A stretch of DNA of 64,000 nt from Pseudomonas sp. KUIN-1 (lineage in GTDB: Bacteria > Pseudomonadota > Gammaproteobacteria > Pseudomonadales > Pseudomonadaceae): assembly GCF_009176725.1 (NCBI RefSeq), contig NZ_AP020337.1, positions 1,674,001 to 1,738,000 of the forward strand, in the 5' to 3' direction. The notes under the pieces are model-generated. The model ran no database searches, had not been told where the DNA came from, and saw nothing but the letters and a program-made list of their open reading frames with translations. The translations under genes and the position numbers were made by a program. Of the stretch, positions 35,286 to 44,569 are shown one piece after another. How positions within the stretch are numbered: position 1 is the stretch's first letter; each line of letters begins with the position of its first letter.

Positions 35286-38200
35286 TTACCCGTCCAGACT
35301 CACATGCCGGCTCAACAGTGCGCGCAGCGCTGCAGGCTTGACCGGCTTGGGCAGATAATCGAGTCCCGCCGCATGCACCTGAGCGATCAACTCTGCCCGC
35401 CCATCGGCACTGATAAGCACGCCCGGCACCGGTTGACCCAGTCGGGTGCGTAGCCAGACCATGAGTTCAGTACCGGTTTCGCCTTCATCCAGGTGGTAAT
35501 CCACCAGGGCAATCTGCGGTCGAACGCCATTGTTCAACAGCGCTTCGCATTCCTGGCGATTGCGCGCGGTCCAGACCTGACAGCCCCAGCGTGACAGCAG
35601 ACTGTGCATACCGATCAGGATGCTGTCTTCGTTGTCGACACACAGCACCTGTGTGCCGTTCAGCGCGGGGCGGCTGACATCGGGCAGCGTAGCGGGGAGT
35701 GCCGCCTGGGGCGCGGCCAGCGGTACCCGGACGCTGAACACGCTGCCTTTGCCGGTCCATGAGCGCACCTGCAAAGGATGCTCGAGAATGCGGCACAAAC
35801 CATCGGCAATCGCCAACCCCAGACCCAGCCCCTTGGCCGCGTGAGTCTTGTGGCTGTCGAGGCGTTTGAATTCTTCGAAGATCACCTTGCGCTTGTCCTC
35901 GGGAATGCCCGGCCCCCGGTCCCAGACTTCCAGACTCAGGCTCTCACCGTAGCGCCTGACACCCAGCAGAATGGGGCCTTTGGCATAGCGGAACGCGTTG
36001 GTCAAAAAGTTCTGCAGCACCCGGCGCAACAGCTTGATATCGCTGTCGACGCGCAGTGAACTGCCCCTCACACGAAAACTCAGGCCCTGCTCCTGAGCCA
36101 GCGCCTTGAATTCGGCACCGAGGGTGTCAAACAGCGCGCTGAGCGGAAACGGCTGGCGGTCCGGGGTGATCTTGCCGTTTTCGATGCGGGAAATATCCAG
36201 CAGGTCGCTGATCAGGTCTTCGGCAGAGCGCAGCGAGCTGTCCAGGTGCCGAACCAATTGCTGGGCTTCGCTGGAAATCCCTTCCTGCTGATGTGACAGC
36301 GCAGCGGAGAACAGCCGTGCAGCGTTCAACGGCTGCATCAGGTCATGACTCACCGCAGCCAGGAAGCGGGTTTTCGATTCGTTGGCGGCTTCAGCGGTGC
36401 CCTTGGCTTCGGTGAGCGCCTGGTTGAGCTGGGACAATTCGTGGGTACGTGCGGCTACCCGCTGCTCAAGGCTTTCATTGACGCCTTTGAGGGCGTGTTC
36501 GGCAGCGCGGAACTCGGTGATGTCGGTGAAACTCATGACGAACCCGCCGCCGGGCATAGGGTTACCAATCAGCTCGATCACCTGGCCATTGGGAAACAAC
36601 CGCTCCGAGGTGTGAGCGCGGCCCTGGCGCATCCAGTGCAGACGGCGCGCAACGTGAACTTCTGCCTCGCCCGGTCCGCAGAGCCCGCGTTCGGCGTTGT
36701 AGCGGATGATGTCGGCAATCGGCCGGCCAACGCCGATCAGGCCTTCGGGGTAATTGAACAGCTCAAGGTAACGGCGATTCCAGGCCACCAGCCGCAGGGA
36801 CTGGTCGACCACGCTGATGCCCTGGGTAATGTTTTCGATGGCACCCTGCAGCAGCGCGCGGTTGAACTGCAGGACTTCCGAGGCTTCGTCGGCGATGCGT
36901 ACAACGTCTTCCAGCTGCATGTCGCGACCTTCGATAGCGGCCTTGACCACCGCGCGGGTCGAGGAGGTGCCGAGCACGCCGGCCAGCAGTCGCTCGGTAT
37001 GCGCGATCCACTCACCGTCGGCATTCAGGCTGGGGTTGAAACCCTTGCCCTGCCTTTGGGCGAAACGGATGAAACTCTGCCGCGCGCGGTCTTCACCGAC
37101 GAAGCGTGCCGACAGGCTGAGCAGGTCCTCGATCTGCACCGCAAGCAGCGGGCGGCTGAAGTCGCGCCCCTGGGTTTCCTGACCGATGAAACGACCCGCC
37201 TGCCAGTGCTCGGCCACTCGCGTGCGCGACAACATCGACACCCAGGCGAACAGCGTGCAGTTGCCGGCCATCGACAGCACCACGCCCTGGGTCATCGGCG
37301 AGATAGGCAGGTCGAACGGGTTGCTGTGCAGCCAGGAAAGCAGCGGGAAAGTGCTCAGCGACCAGCCCATGCCATGCGCCGCCACTGGCAGCACGAGGGT
37401 GTAGAACCAGATGAAGATACCGGCCGCCAGCCCTGCGAAGACGCCACGCCGATTGGCCTGCTTCCAGTACAGCGCACCGAACATGGCGGGAGCCAGCTGG
37501 GTGATCGCGGCAAAGGCGATCTGGCCGATGGTCGCCAGACTCGCCGTCGACCCGAGCATCCGGTAGCTGACATAGGCCAGCAGGAGAATCATCACGATGC
37601 TGATGCGTCTGACAGAAAGCATCCAGTGACGAAACGCTTCGAACGGCCGCTCGGTGTTTTTGCGTCTTAACAGCCACGGCAGCAGCATGTCGTTGGAAAT
37701 CATCGTCGACAGCGCCACGCAGGCGACGATCACCATGCCGGTTGCCGCCGATGCTCCGCCGATGAAGGCCAGCAACGCGAGTGACGGGTGAGCGTGCGCC
37801 AGCGGCAGGCTGATCACGAACGAGTCGGGCAGCATGGAGCCGGGCAGGAGCATTTGTCCGGCCAGTGCAATCGGCACCACGAACAGCGCGGCCAGCGCCA
37901 GATAGGCCGGGAACACCCATTTGGCGAGATTCAGGTCCTGAGGCTCGATGTTCTCGACCACCGTCACGTGGAACTGGCGGGGCAGACAGACAATCGCCAT
38001 CATCGCCACGCCGGTCTGCACGAACATCGACGGCCAGTTGATCGTGTCTTTCCAGTATTCCTCAAGGCGTGGCGCGAGTTTGGCCTGATTGAACAGGTCG
38101 TCGAATCCGTCATACAGGCCGAACGTGACGAACACGCCGACTGCCATGAACGCAAACAGCTTGACCAGCGCCTCGAAGGCAATGGCCAGCACCATGCCGC

Positions 38201-38762
38201 GATGGTGTTCGGTGACATCCAGATTGCGTGCGCCGAAGACGATGGTGAACAGCGCGAGAATCAGCGACACCACCAGCGCAGTGTCCTGAGCGCGGGTGCC
38301 GGTGGAATCGGCCACGGCACCGATCAGGATATTCACCCCCAGCACGATGCCTTTGAGCTGCAACGCGATGTACGGCAGCATGCCGATCAGGCAGATCAGC
38401 GCCACCATCACCGCCAGGGACTGGGACTTGCCATAGCGCGCCGCGATGAAGTCGGCGATCGAGGTGATGTTTTCCTGCTTGCTGATCAGCACCATTTTTT
38501 GCAGCACCCAGGGTGCCAGCACCATCAGCACGATGGGCCCCAGATAAATCGGCAGAAACGACCATAATTGCTCGGCGGCCTGACCCACTGCGCCGAAAAA
38601 CGTCCAGCTGGTGCAGTACACCGCCAGCGACAGGCTGTAGACCCAGGCACGCATGGTCGGGCGCAGGGATGCGCTGTAGCGGTCGCCGTAGAAGGCGATG
38701 GCGAACATGATGGCCATATAGGTAAGGGCAACGGCCGCAATCAGCCCGCTGGACAGCGACAT
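35286..38762 (-). CDS. Symporter-fused hybrid sensor kinase, MxtR/CrbS-like
   Basis: A 1158-residue membrane protein. Residues 1 to about 490 form a sodium:solute symporter (SLC5-like) domain with about 13 hydrophobic helices. A linker and PAS domain follow, then a histidine kinase (SHDLMQPLNAARLF, phospho-His near 805; GLGLGLAIADGLCRIL ATP lid) and a C-terminal receiver (VLCVDNEDS acidic pocket, VDYHLDEGETG phospho-Asp, PKPVKP Lys). This order matches MxtR of P. aeruginosa and CrbS of Vibrio and Pseudomonas, which with the response regulator ErdR/CrbR control acetate use; CbrA lacks the receiver. The partner regulator is not in the window. The ATG at 38762 starts the first helix. Confidence 0.88.
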   Translation of the reverse strand: MSLSSGLIAAVALTYMAIMFAIAFYGDRYSASLRPTMRAWVYSLSLAVYCTSWTFFGAVGQAAEQLWSFLPIYLGPIVLMVLAPWVLQKMVLISKQENITSIADFIAARYGKSQSLAVMVALICLIGMLPYIALQLKGIVLGVNILIGAVADSTGTRAQDTALVVSLILALFTIVFGARNLDVTEHHRGMVLAIAFEALVKLFAFMAVGVFVTFGLYDGFDDLFNQAKLAPRLEEYWKDTINWPSMFVQTGVAMMAIVCLPRQFHVTVVENIEPQDLNLAKWVFPAYLALAALFVVPIALAGQMLLPGSMLPDSFVISLPLAHAHPSLALLAFIGGASAATGMVIVACVALSTMISNDMLLPWLLRRKNTERPFEAFRHWMLSVRRISIVMILLLAYVSYRMLGSTASLATIGQIAFAAITQLAPAMFGALYWKQANRRGVFAGLAAGIFIWFYTLVLPVAAHGMGWSLSTFPLLSWLHSNPFDLPISPMTQGVVLSMAGNCTLFAWVSMLSRTRVAEHWQAGRFIGQETQGRDFSRPLLAVQIEDLLSLSARFVGEDRARQSFIRFAQRQGKGFNPSLNADGEWIAHTERLLAGVLGTSSTRAVVKAAIEGRDMQLEDVVRIADEASEVLQFNRALLQGAIENITQGISVVDQSLRLVAWNRRYLELFNYPEGLIGVGRPIADIIRYNAERGLCGPGEAEVHVARRLHWMRQGRAHTSERLFPNGQVIELIGNPMPGGGFVMSFTDITEFRAAEHALKGVNESLEQRVAARTHELSQLNQALTEAKGTAEAANESKTRFLAAVSHDLMQPLNAARLFSAALSHQQEGISSEAQQLVRHLDSSLRSAEDLISDLLDISRIENGKITPDRQPFPLSALFDTLGAEFKALAQEQGLSFRVRGSSLRVDSDIKLLRRVLQNFLTNAFRYAKGPILLGVRRYGESLSLEVWDRGPGIPEDKRKVIFEEFKRLDSHKTHAAKGLGLGLAIADGLCRILEHPLQVRSWTGKGSVFSVRVPLAAPQAALPATLPDVSRPALNGTQVLCVDNEDSILIGMHSLLSRWGCQVWTARNRQECEALLNNGVRPQIALVDYHLDEGETGTELMVWLRTRLGQPVPGVLISADGRAELIAQVHAAGLDYLPKPVKPAALRALLSRHVSLDG

Positions 38763-39004
38763 ATCAAATTCCACACCGTATCGATAACGCGCAGTCTCGC
38801 ACGATGGCCGCGCTTCGTCTTTGTCGACCAAGGTCGAGCGTGGCGCGGTGTCGCAGCCGCCCCGACAAAGCCCGAAGTGATAAAAAAAGCGACACAGGTT
38901 TTGTAAAAGAAAATGTCCTATCGACATTCGGCGGCGTTACGTCTTCAATGTGCCTCGGATTGGCCGCTGCGTCAGTTCTCCCCAGCCTCTCAGGACCACG
39001 GACG

Positions 39005-40879
39005 ATGAGCCAACAGTCACAATTCAGCCTGCTCGGGAAACGCCGTTTCCTGCCGTTTTTCATCACGCAGTCTCTCGGGGCATTCAATGACAATGTCTTC
39101 AAGCAGTCATTGATCCTTGCCATTCTTTACAAGCTCAGCATCGATGGGGATCGCTCGATCTACGTCAATCTATGCGCATTGCTGTTCATCCTGCCGTTCT
39201 TTCTGTTCTCGGCGCTGGCCGGGCAGTTCGGCGAGAAATACCCCAAGGACAAGTTGATCCGCATCATCAAGTTCGGCGAGATCGTCATCATGGTGGTCGG
39301 CGCCGCAGGCTTTCTGTTCAATCATCTGGAGTTGATGCTGGCCGCGCTGTTCGCCATGGGGACGCATTCGGCGCTGTTCGGGCCGGTCAAATATTCGATC
39401 CTGCCCCAGCACCTGCGCGAGAGCGAACTGGTCGGCGGCAACGCGCTGGTCGAGATGGGCACCTTTCTGGCGATCCTGGCCGGCACCATCAGCGCGGGTG
39501 TGATGATGTCTTCTTCGCAATACGCCTGGGTGGTGGCGGCTGCCATCGTGCTGGTCGCCTGCCTGGGGTTTCTGGCCAGCTTCGGTATCCCGCGCGCCGA
39601 GGCTGCCTCGCCGGAGATGAAGCTCAACTGGAACATCTTCACCCAGTCGTGGGCGACCTTGCGCATGGGGCTGGGGCAAACGCCCGCGGTTTCGCGCTCG
39701 ATTGTCGGCAACTCGTGGTTCTGGTTTGTGGGCGCTATCTACCTGACGCAGATCCCGGCCTATGCCAAGGAATGGATGTACGGCGACGAAACGGTCGTTA
39801 CGCTGATTCTGGCCGTATTCTCCATCGGCATCGCGCTGGGCTCGTTGCTCTGTGAGCGCTTGTCCGGGCATAAGGTCGAGATCGGGCTGGTGCCGTTCGG
39901 CTCGATGGGCCTGACAATTTTTGGCCTGCTGCTGTGGTGGCATTCGGGCGGTTTCCCGCAGAACGTGCAGGCCAACGACTGGCTGGCGGTGCTGTCCTCC
40001 GGGCAGGGCTGGCTGGTGCTGTTCGATATTCTGGGTATCGGCGTATTCGGTGGCTTTTATATCGTGCCGCTGTACGCCTTGATCCAGTCGCGCACGCCGC
40101 TGAAAGAGCGCTCGCGCGTCATTGCCGCCAACAACATTCTCAACGCGCTGTTCATGGTGGTCTCGGCGATTGTCTCGATCCTGCTGCTGAGCGTTGCCAA
40201 GCTGTCGATTCCGCAGCTGTTTCTGGCCGTGTCGGTGATGAACATCGCGGTCAATATCTACATCTTCAAGATCGTCCCCGAGTTCACCATGCGCTTCATG
40301 ATCTGGCTGCTTGGCCATTCCATGTACCGCGTCGAACACCGCAATCTGGACCGGATTCCGGACGAAGGCGCGGCGCTGCTGGTCTGCAACCATGTGTCCT
40401 TTGTCGATGCATTGCTGATTGCCGGTGCGGTGCGGCGTCCGATCCGCTTTGTCATGTACTACAAGATCTACCAGCTGCCTGTGCTTAACTTCATCTTTCG
40501 CACCGCCGGGACCATCCCCATTGCCGGGCGTAACGAAGACATGGACATCTACGAAACATCGTTCAAGCGCATCGCCCACTACCTCGCGGAAGGCGAACTG
40601 GTGTGCATCTTCCCGGAAGGCAAACTGACCACCGACGGCGAAATCAACGGCTTCAAGAACGGCATGAGCCGCATCATCCAGGAAACGCCAGTACCGGTCA
40701 TTCCACTGGCACTGCAAGGCCTGTGGGGCAGCTTCTTCAGCCGCGACCCGAGCAAGACCCTGTTTCGCCGCCTGTGGTCTCGCGTCGTGCTGGTGGCCGG
40801 TTCGCCCATCGCAGCGGACGTGGCAACCCCCGTGGACGTACGTGAAGAAGTGAAAGCGCTGAGAGGAAAAGTGCAGTAG
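39005..40879 (+). CDS. MFS transporter fused to 1-acyl-glycerophosphate acyltransferase
   Basis: A 624-residue inner-membrane protein. Residues 1 to about 420 form an LplT-like MFS domain (FLPFFITQSLGAFNDNVFKQSLILAILY, ALFGPVKYSILPQHL). Residues about 440-624 form a PlsC-type acyltransferase with NHVSFVD (H-x4-D, near 463) and FPEGKLT. Fusions of this type are thought to import or flip lysophospholipid and re-acylate it. The AMP-ligase part of full Aas-type proteins is missing. AGGA lies ten bases before the ATG at 39005, preferred over the longer open frame. Confidence 0.9.
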   Translation: MSQQSQFSLLGKRRFLPFFITQSLGAFNDNVFKQSLILAILYKLSIDGDRSIYVNLCALLFILPFFLFSALAGQFGEKYPKDKLIRIIKFGEIVIMVVGAAGFLFNHLELMLAALFAMGTHSALFGPVKYSILPQHLRESELVGGNALVEMGTFLAILAGTISAGVMMSSSQYAWVVAAAIVLVACLGFLASFGIPRAEAASPEMKLNWNIFTQSWATLRMGLGQTPAVSRSIVGNSWFWFVGAIYLTQIPAYAKEWMYGDETVVTLILAVFSIGIALGSLLCERLSGHKVEIGLVPFGSMGLTIFGLLLWWHSGGFPQNVQANDWLAVLSSGQGWLVLFDILGIGVFGGFYIVPLYALIQSRTPLKERSRVIAANNILNALFMVVSAIVSILLLSVAKLSIPQLFLAVSVMNIAVNIYIFKIVPEFTMRFMIWLLGHSMYRVEHRNLDRIPDEGAALLVCNHVSFVDALLIAGAVRRPIRFVMYYKIYQLPVLNFIFRTAGTIPIAGRNEDMDIYETSFKRIAHYLAEGELVCIFPEGKLTTDGEINGFKNGMSRIIQETPVPVIPLALQGLWGSFFSRDPSKTLFRRLWSRVVLVAGSPIAADVATPVDVREEVKALRGKVQ

Positions 40880-40901
40880 CGCCGGCGCTCCGTACGACTG
40901 A

Positions 40902-41375
40902 CGTGCCAATCACTCCGCATTGGCACGATAGTCATCAGTTCCCGAGCCGTGTATTTAGCCAAATTGCTCTGAAGCGCTTTTCAACCACGATGGCACAGGC
41001 GACGCAGAGTGCGACGTTAGTGACGGCTGAGTCCTGGCGCTGATCCGGGGGTAGCCTGGCAGGACGCCAGGCAAGCCGCACCGTGCCATGGATGGCGCGT
41101 TGCGGCGACCCCCGGATCAGTGACAGGGCGAAGGAACCCGACGAAGTCGGGCCGGAAACGGAGCCAGGGGGTTTGCTTACTTTGGCCCCATCAAAGTAAG
41201 TCGCCGAGGGGCGAAAAGGTGACCTGAGCCGAACCCCGATCCACCTGACACCGCAGAACCGCCGTGTGACGCAGAGCGTCACGAACTGCATTCCCACGCG
41301 GAGCATGGGAACGATAGTCAACCGTCCAACTTTTTGGGGGCAGTTCACTGGAGCGTGAGGAACGATAGTCAACTG
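40902..41375. repeat. Palindrome-rich repeat cluster (REP-like)
   Basis: The 499-base gap between the MFS-acyltransferase and symporter genes has no credible gene. It holds a 9-bp hairpin at 40902-40927 (cgtgccaat / attggcacg), a 12-bp inverted repeat 41041-41052 / 41108-41119 (tgatccgggggt) enclosing a 7-bp hairpin at 41054-41072, and hairpins at 41264-41310. The phrase acgatagtca recurs near 40926, 41310 and 41362. The gcagagcgtcacgaactgc and cccacgcggagc phrases resemble REP-type sequences dispersed in pseudomonad genomes. Confidence 0.7.
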
Positions 41376-41378
41376 GCA

Positions 41379-42326
41379 TCAACGGACGGACGTATTCTCT
41401 TCCTCCGGCATCTTCCTGAAATACGTCGACAGCAACGCCCCGGAAATATTGTGCCAGACACTGAACAGCGCACTTGGCACCGCCGCCAGCGGCGAAAAAT
41501 GTGCACTGGCCAGCGCAGCGCCCAGCCCCGAGTTCTGCATACCGACCTCCAGCGCCAGCGACTTGCGTTGCGCCAATGGCAGCTTGAAAACCTTGCCAGT
41601 GAAATAACCCAGCAGAAAACCGAACGTGTTATGCAGAATCACCACCGCCATGATCAGCAGGCCGGATTCAGCGATTTTCGCCTGACTGGCGGCGACCACC
41701 GCGCAGACGATCATCACAATACTGACCACCGACACCAGCGGCAGCACATCGACCGCATAGCTGACCCGCGCGCCCAACAGACGCTGGGCAATCACGCCCA
41801 ACACAATCGGCAGCATGACCAGTTGCAGGATCGACCAGAACATATCCAGAAAGGACACCGGCAGCCACGCCGACGCCAGGAACCAGATCAAGGTCGGGGT
41901 CAGCAGCGGGGCGAGCAGGGTAGTGACCGCAGCGATTGCCACCGCCAGCGCCAGATCACCCTTTGCCAGCCAGGCCATGACGTTGGATGAAGTGCCGCTC
42001 GGACAGCAGCCGACCAGAATCACACCCACGGCGATCTCCGGCGGCAGTTGAAACACCTGGCACAGCAACCAGGCCACACCGGGCATGATCACAAAGTGCG
42101 CGATCACACCCAGCGCCACTCGCCACGGGTTACGCGCCACTTCAGAGAAGTCTTCGAGTTTCAGGGTCAGGCCCATGCCGAACATGACCAGCCCCAGCAG
42201 CGGCACGATCCAGCTCTTAAGGCCAATGAATGCCTGCGGAAACAGAAATGCCAGAATGGCGAACAGCAAAACCCAGTAGGCAAACGTGTTGCCGACAAAA
42301 CGACTCAAGGCTGCCAACGCACGCAT
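41379..42326 (-). CDS. Bile acid:sodium symporter family transporter
   Basis: A 315-residue protein with nine or ten hydrophobic helices of the BASS/SBF family. Signatures are GMGLTLKLEDFSEVARNPWRVALGV, GCCPSGTSSNVMAWLAKGDLALAVAI and ALEVGMQNSGLGAALASAHF. In bacteria these carry organic anions such as pantothenate or 2-oxoacids, and the substrate cannot be read here. The ATG at 42326 has AAGGA upstream. Confidence 0.9.
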   Translation of the reverse strand: MRALAALSRFVGNTFAYWVLLFAILAFLFPQAFIGLKSWIVPLLGLVMFGMGLTLKLEDFSEVARNPWRVALGVIAHFVIMPGVAWLLCQVFQLPPEIAVGVILVGCCPSGTSSNVMAWLAKGDLALAVAIAAVTTLLAPLLTPTLIWFLASAWLPVSFLDMFWSILQLVMLPIVLGVIAQRLLGARVSYAVDVLPLVSVVSIVMIVCAVVAASQAKIAESGLLIMAVVILHNTFGFLLGYFTGKVFKLPLAQRKSLALEVGMQNSGLGAALASAHFSPLAAVPSALFSVWHNISGALLSTYFRKMPEEENTSVR

Positions 42327-42422
42327 GGCCTGTTCCTTATTGTTGAATAACCGGGGTGAAATGAATGCGCCGTCTGACGAGACGGCGCGGTGTTTCGAGC
42401 GGCAGTGCTGCAAGAGCGGGTA

Positions 42423-43343
42423 TCAGATGCCCTGCGGAATCTCTTCGCCGCCCAATGCCTCGAACAGCTCCGGCAGGAACTCGCCGAAGGTCAGCATCAT
42501 CAGCGTGAAGCTGGCGTCCAGTTGTCCCAACGCTTCGTCGCCACCGTCCTGTTCGGCCTGATCCTGCAGCAGGTCCTCGAACTTCAGACGCTTGACCACC
42601 AGTTTATCGTCCAGCACGAACGACAGCTTGTCCTGCCAGGCCAGCGACAGTTGGGTCACGACCTTGCCTGTGCTCAGGTGCAGCTGGATTTCGTCGCCGG
42701 TCAGGTCCTGACGCTTGCAGCGCACGATGCCGCCATCTTCATGGGTGTCGCGCAGCTCGCACTCGTCCAGCACGAAGAAGTTGTCGGCCGCTTTCTGGGT
42801 CTTGACCCAGTCGGTCATGGTCGCACTCGGTGAAACCTTGACCGTCAGCGGACGTACCGGCAGCGAGCCGATGACTTCGCGCAGGGTCGACAACAGGTCC
42901 TCGGCGCGTTTCGGGCTGGAGGCATTGACCAGGATCAGGCCCTGTTTCGGCGCGATGGCGGCGAAAGTGGCGGAGCGACGGATAAACGCACGCGGCAGGA
43001 ACGCCTGGATGATTTCATCCTTGAGCTGATCGCGTTCCTTCTTGTAGACCTTGCGCATCTGCTCGGCTTCGATCTCGTCGACCTTTTCCTTGAGCGCGTC
43101 ACGCACGACGCTGCCCGGCAGAATGCGTTCTTCCTTGCGTGCTGCGATCAGCATGAAGTCCTGACTGATGTGTACCAATGGAGCGTCTTCACCCTTGCCG
43201 AAAGGAGCGACGAAACCATAGGTGGCTACCTCCTGGCTGGCGCAGGCGCGCGCCGGTTTGGTCGCCAGTGCTGTCTCCAGCGCTTCGGCATCAAAAGGCA
43301 CGTCCTGGGTCAGGCGATAGACAAGCAGGTTTTTGAACCACAT
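42423..43343 (-). CDS. rdgC: Recombination-associated protein RdgC
   Basis: A 306-residue ring-forming DNA-binding protein that limits RecA filament function. The start [26 protein letters not shown], the FVAPFG segment and the [18 protein letters not shown] and [14 protein letters not shown] stretches are typical of RdgC, and the length is normal. A ribosome site GATTCACCTC is weak. It stands alone upstream of the bile-acid-type symporter gene. Confidence 0.95.
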   Translation of the reverse strand: MWFKNLLVYRLTQDVPFDAEALETALATKPARACASQEVATYGFVAPFGKGEDAPLVHISQDFMLIAARKEERILPGSVVRDALKEKVDEIEAEQMRKVYKKERDQLKDEIIQAFLPRAFIRRSATFAAIAPKQGLILVNASSPKRAEDLLSTLREVIGSLPVRPLTVKVSPSATMTDWVKTQKAADNFFVLDECELRDTHEDGGIVRCKRQDLTGDEIQLHLSTGKVVTQLSLAWQDKLSFVLDDKLVVKRLKFEDLLQDQAEQDGGDEALGQLDASFTLMMLTFGEFLPELFEALGGEEIPQGI

Positions 43344-43464
43344 GAGGTGAATCTCTCTTTCTATACAAAGGCGGGCATTATTCGCTCCTCAGCCGCTGGG
43401 GCCAACCCTGTACAGAGCGTTTGTAAGCCTTTGGAAGGATTATAAAAATTATTTAAAAAAGTGC

Positions 43465-43493
43465 TTGCCAGAGTACAGGTCGCTCCGTAGAAT
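43465..43493 (+). promoter_or_regulatory. Sigma-70 promoter of the tRNA-Val-tRNA-Asp unit
   Basis: TTGCCA at 43465-43470 and TAGAAT at 43488-43493 are separated by exactly 17 bases. The stretch before it (43440-43460) is very A/T-rich, like an UP element. The first tRNA begins 21 bases after the -10 box. Confidence 0.8.
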
Positions 43494-43514
43494 GCGCGCC
43501 ACACCGAGAGTGAA

Positions 43515-43590
43515 GGGTGATTAGCTCAGCTGGGAGAGCAGCTGCCTTACAAGCAGCGGGTCGGCGGTTCGATCCCGTCATCACCCACCA
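43515..43590 (+). tRNA. tRNA-Val(TAC)
   Basis: A 76-base tRNA with acceptor GGGTGAT paired to ATCACCC, anticodon TAC in the loop CTTACAA, T arm GCGGTTCGATCCCGT with one imperfect pair, and encoded CCA. Confidence 0.95.
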
Positions 43591-43611
43591 AACTCGCTTT
43601 TAGTGTTACGC

Positions 43612-43688
43612 GCAGCGGTAGTTCAGTCGGTTAGAATACCGGCCTGTCACGCCGGGGGTCGCGGGTTCGAGTCCCGTCCGCTGCGCCA
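43612..43688 (+). tRNA. tRNA-Asp(GTC)
   Basis: A 77-base tRNA: acceptor GCAGCGG pairs with CCGCTGC, the anticodon stem CCGGC/GCCGG encloses CTGTCAC with anticodon GTC, the T arm is CGGGTTCGAGTCCCG, and CCA is encoded. It lies 21 bases after tRNA-Val, so both are cut from one transcript. Confidence 0.96.
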
Positions 43689-43726
43689 TATTCCGCTTCA
43701 AGGCCCTTGAACTCCTTGAAGCAAAC

Positions 43727-43753
43727 AGAAAGCCCGCCCAGTGCGGGCTTTCT
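43727..43753 (+). terminator. Terminator of the tRNA unit
   Basis: A perfect 11-bp stem (agaaagcccgc / gcgggctttct) with a 5-base loop; the stem's own T-rich 3' side supplies the tail. Confidence 0.85.
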
Positions 43754-44048
43754 GCTTTCTGTAGTTTGGAAATTCCAACCCCCTCGTGCAATGCCCCCGC
43801 GGCAGTTCTATTGAAGTTCTGTAAGAATTATTCTTCGCGAATGTAAGTAATGTCCTTAATTAGTGAAGTTTAAACCAGGCTTGTTAGTTAGCCTTGGTGA
43901 GCGCTTGATTTATCCTCTTTGCTGGTATTAGCTGAATGGGTTGATGGGGTATCCAGACATTAAACGTTTTTTGATGATCCCAGATAATTAATCCAGACCG
44001 ACCGCCGAATCGAGGCGGTCTGATACGATAATGAGCAAAGGAATGACT

Positions 44049-44444
44049 ATGAAAAATCGTTTTAAACTGTTTGTAGGCACTACGGCCTTGATCCTCTCTG
44101 CGAGCGCGCTGGCCAAGCCAGTACTGCACACGGCGACCATCGACCAGCACGGCAATATCGTTGCTCAGTCGTCGCCCTGGATCAAGTCTGTAAGTTACAG
44201 CAGCCAGAAAGACTACTTCGCGACGTATAAAGTGCTCTTCAAGGAAGGGCAGTTTAAAAAGTCTCCAGGGTTCTGCTCGGTGTCTTCCATTGATACCAGT
44301 GATCATGAGCGGCTGTTCTACGGGCACGCCAAGTTGGGCGGCGCTGCGACAACAGAACAGGTCAATGTATTGGGACTTATGGTCGGTAAGCGGGGGGCTT
44401 CGGGTGACTCCTCAATGAGTTTCCAGTTGGCCTGCAGTAATTGA
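44049..44444 (+). CDS. Small secreted hypothetical protein
   Basis: A 131-residue protein with a clear signal peptide (KNRFKLFVGTTALILSASALA, cleavage after ALA near residue 21). The mature part is about 110 residues with two cysteines (in GFCSVSS and LACSN) likely joined in the periplasm, and it is rich in Ser and Lys. No family is recognised. The ATG at 44049 is chosen because AAAGGA lies eight bases upstream. It is a monocistronic gene ended by a terminator. The 295 bases between the tRNA terminator and this gene are A/T-rich and hold a small GC hairpin (44001-44019), otherwise nothing. Confidence 0.75.
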   Translation: MKNRFKLFVGTTALILSASALAKPVLHTATIDQHGNIVAQSSPWIKSVSYSSQKDYFATYKVLFKEGQFKKSPGFCSVSSIDTSDHERLFYGHAKLGGAATTEQVNVLGLMVGKRGASGDSSMSFQLACSN

Positions 44445-44451
44445 TTCAATG

Positions 44452-44476
44452 AACCCCGCCTGGTGCGGGGTTTTTT
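44452..44476 (+). terminator. Intrinsic terminator
   Basis: aaccccgc pairs with gcggggtt, with a 5-base loop, then a run of six Ts, seven bases after the secreted-protein gene. Confidence 0.9.
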
Positions 44477-44569
44477 ACGGCGGTCTGATCTGGAGGCGCA
44501 CCTTCCGGCTTTCCATCCAGCGCATTTGCGCAGATCATTCCTCCACCTCCCAACAAGAAAGGACGTGTC

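Noticed and set aside
36345..37670. 441-codon + strand open frame opposite the hybrid kinase
   Set aside because: Shadow frame of the kinase gene; no coherent fold or ribosome site.
39170..40909. 579-codon minus-strand open frame opposite the MFS-acyltransferase gene
   Set aside because: Composition is dominated by His, Gln, Asp and Arg, as expected from antisense reading of membrane-protein codons.
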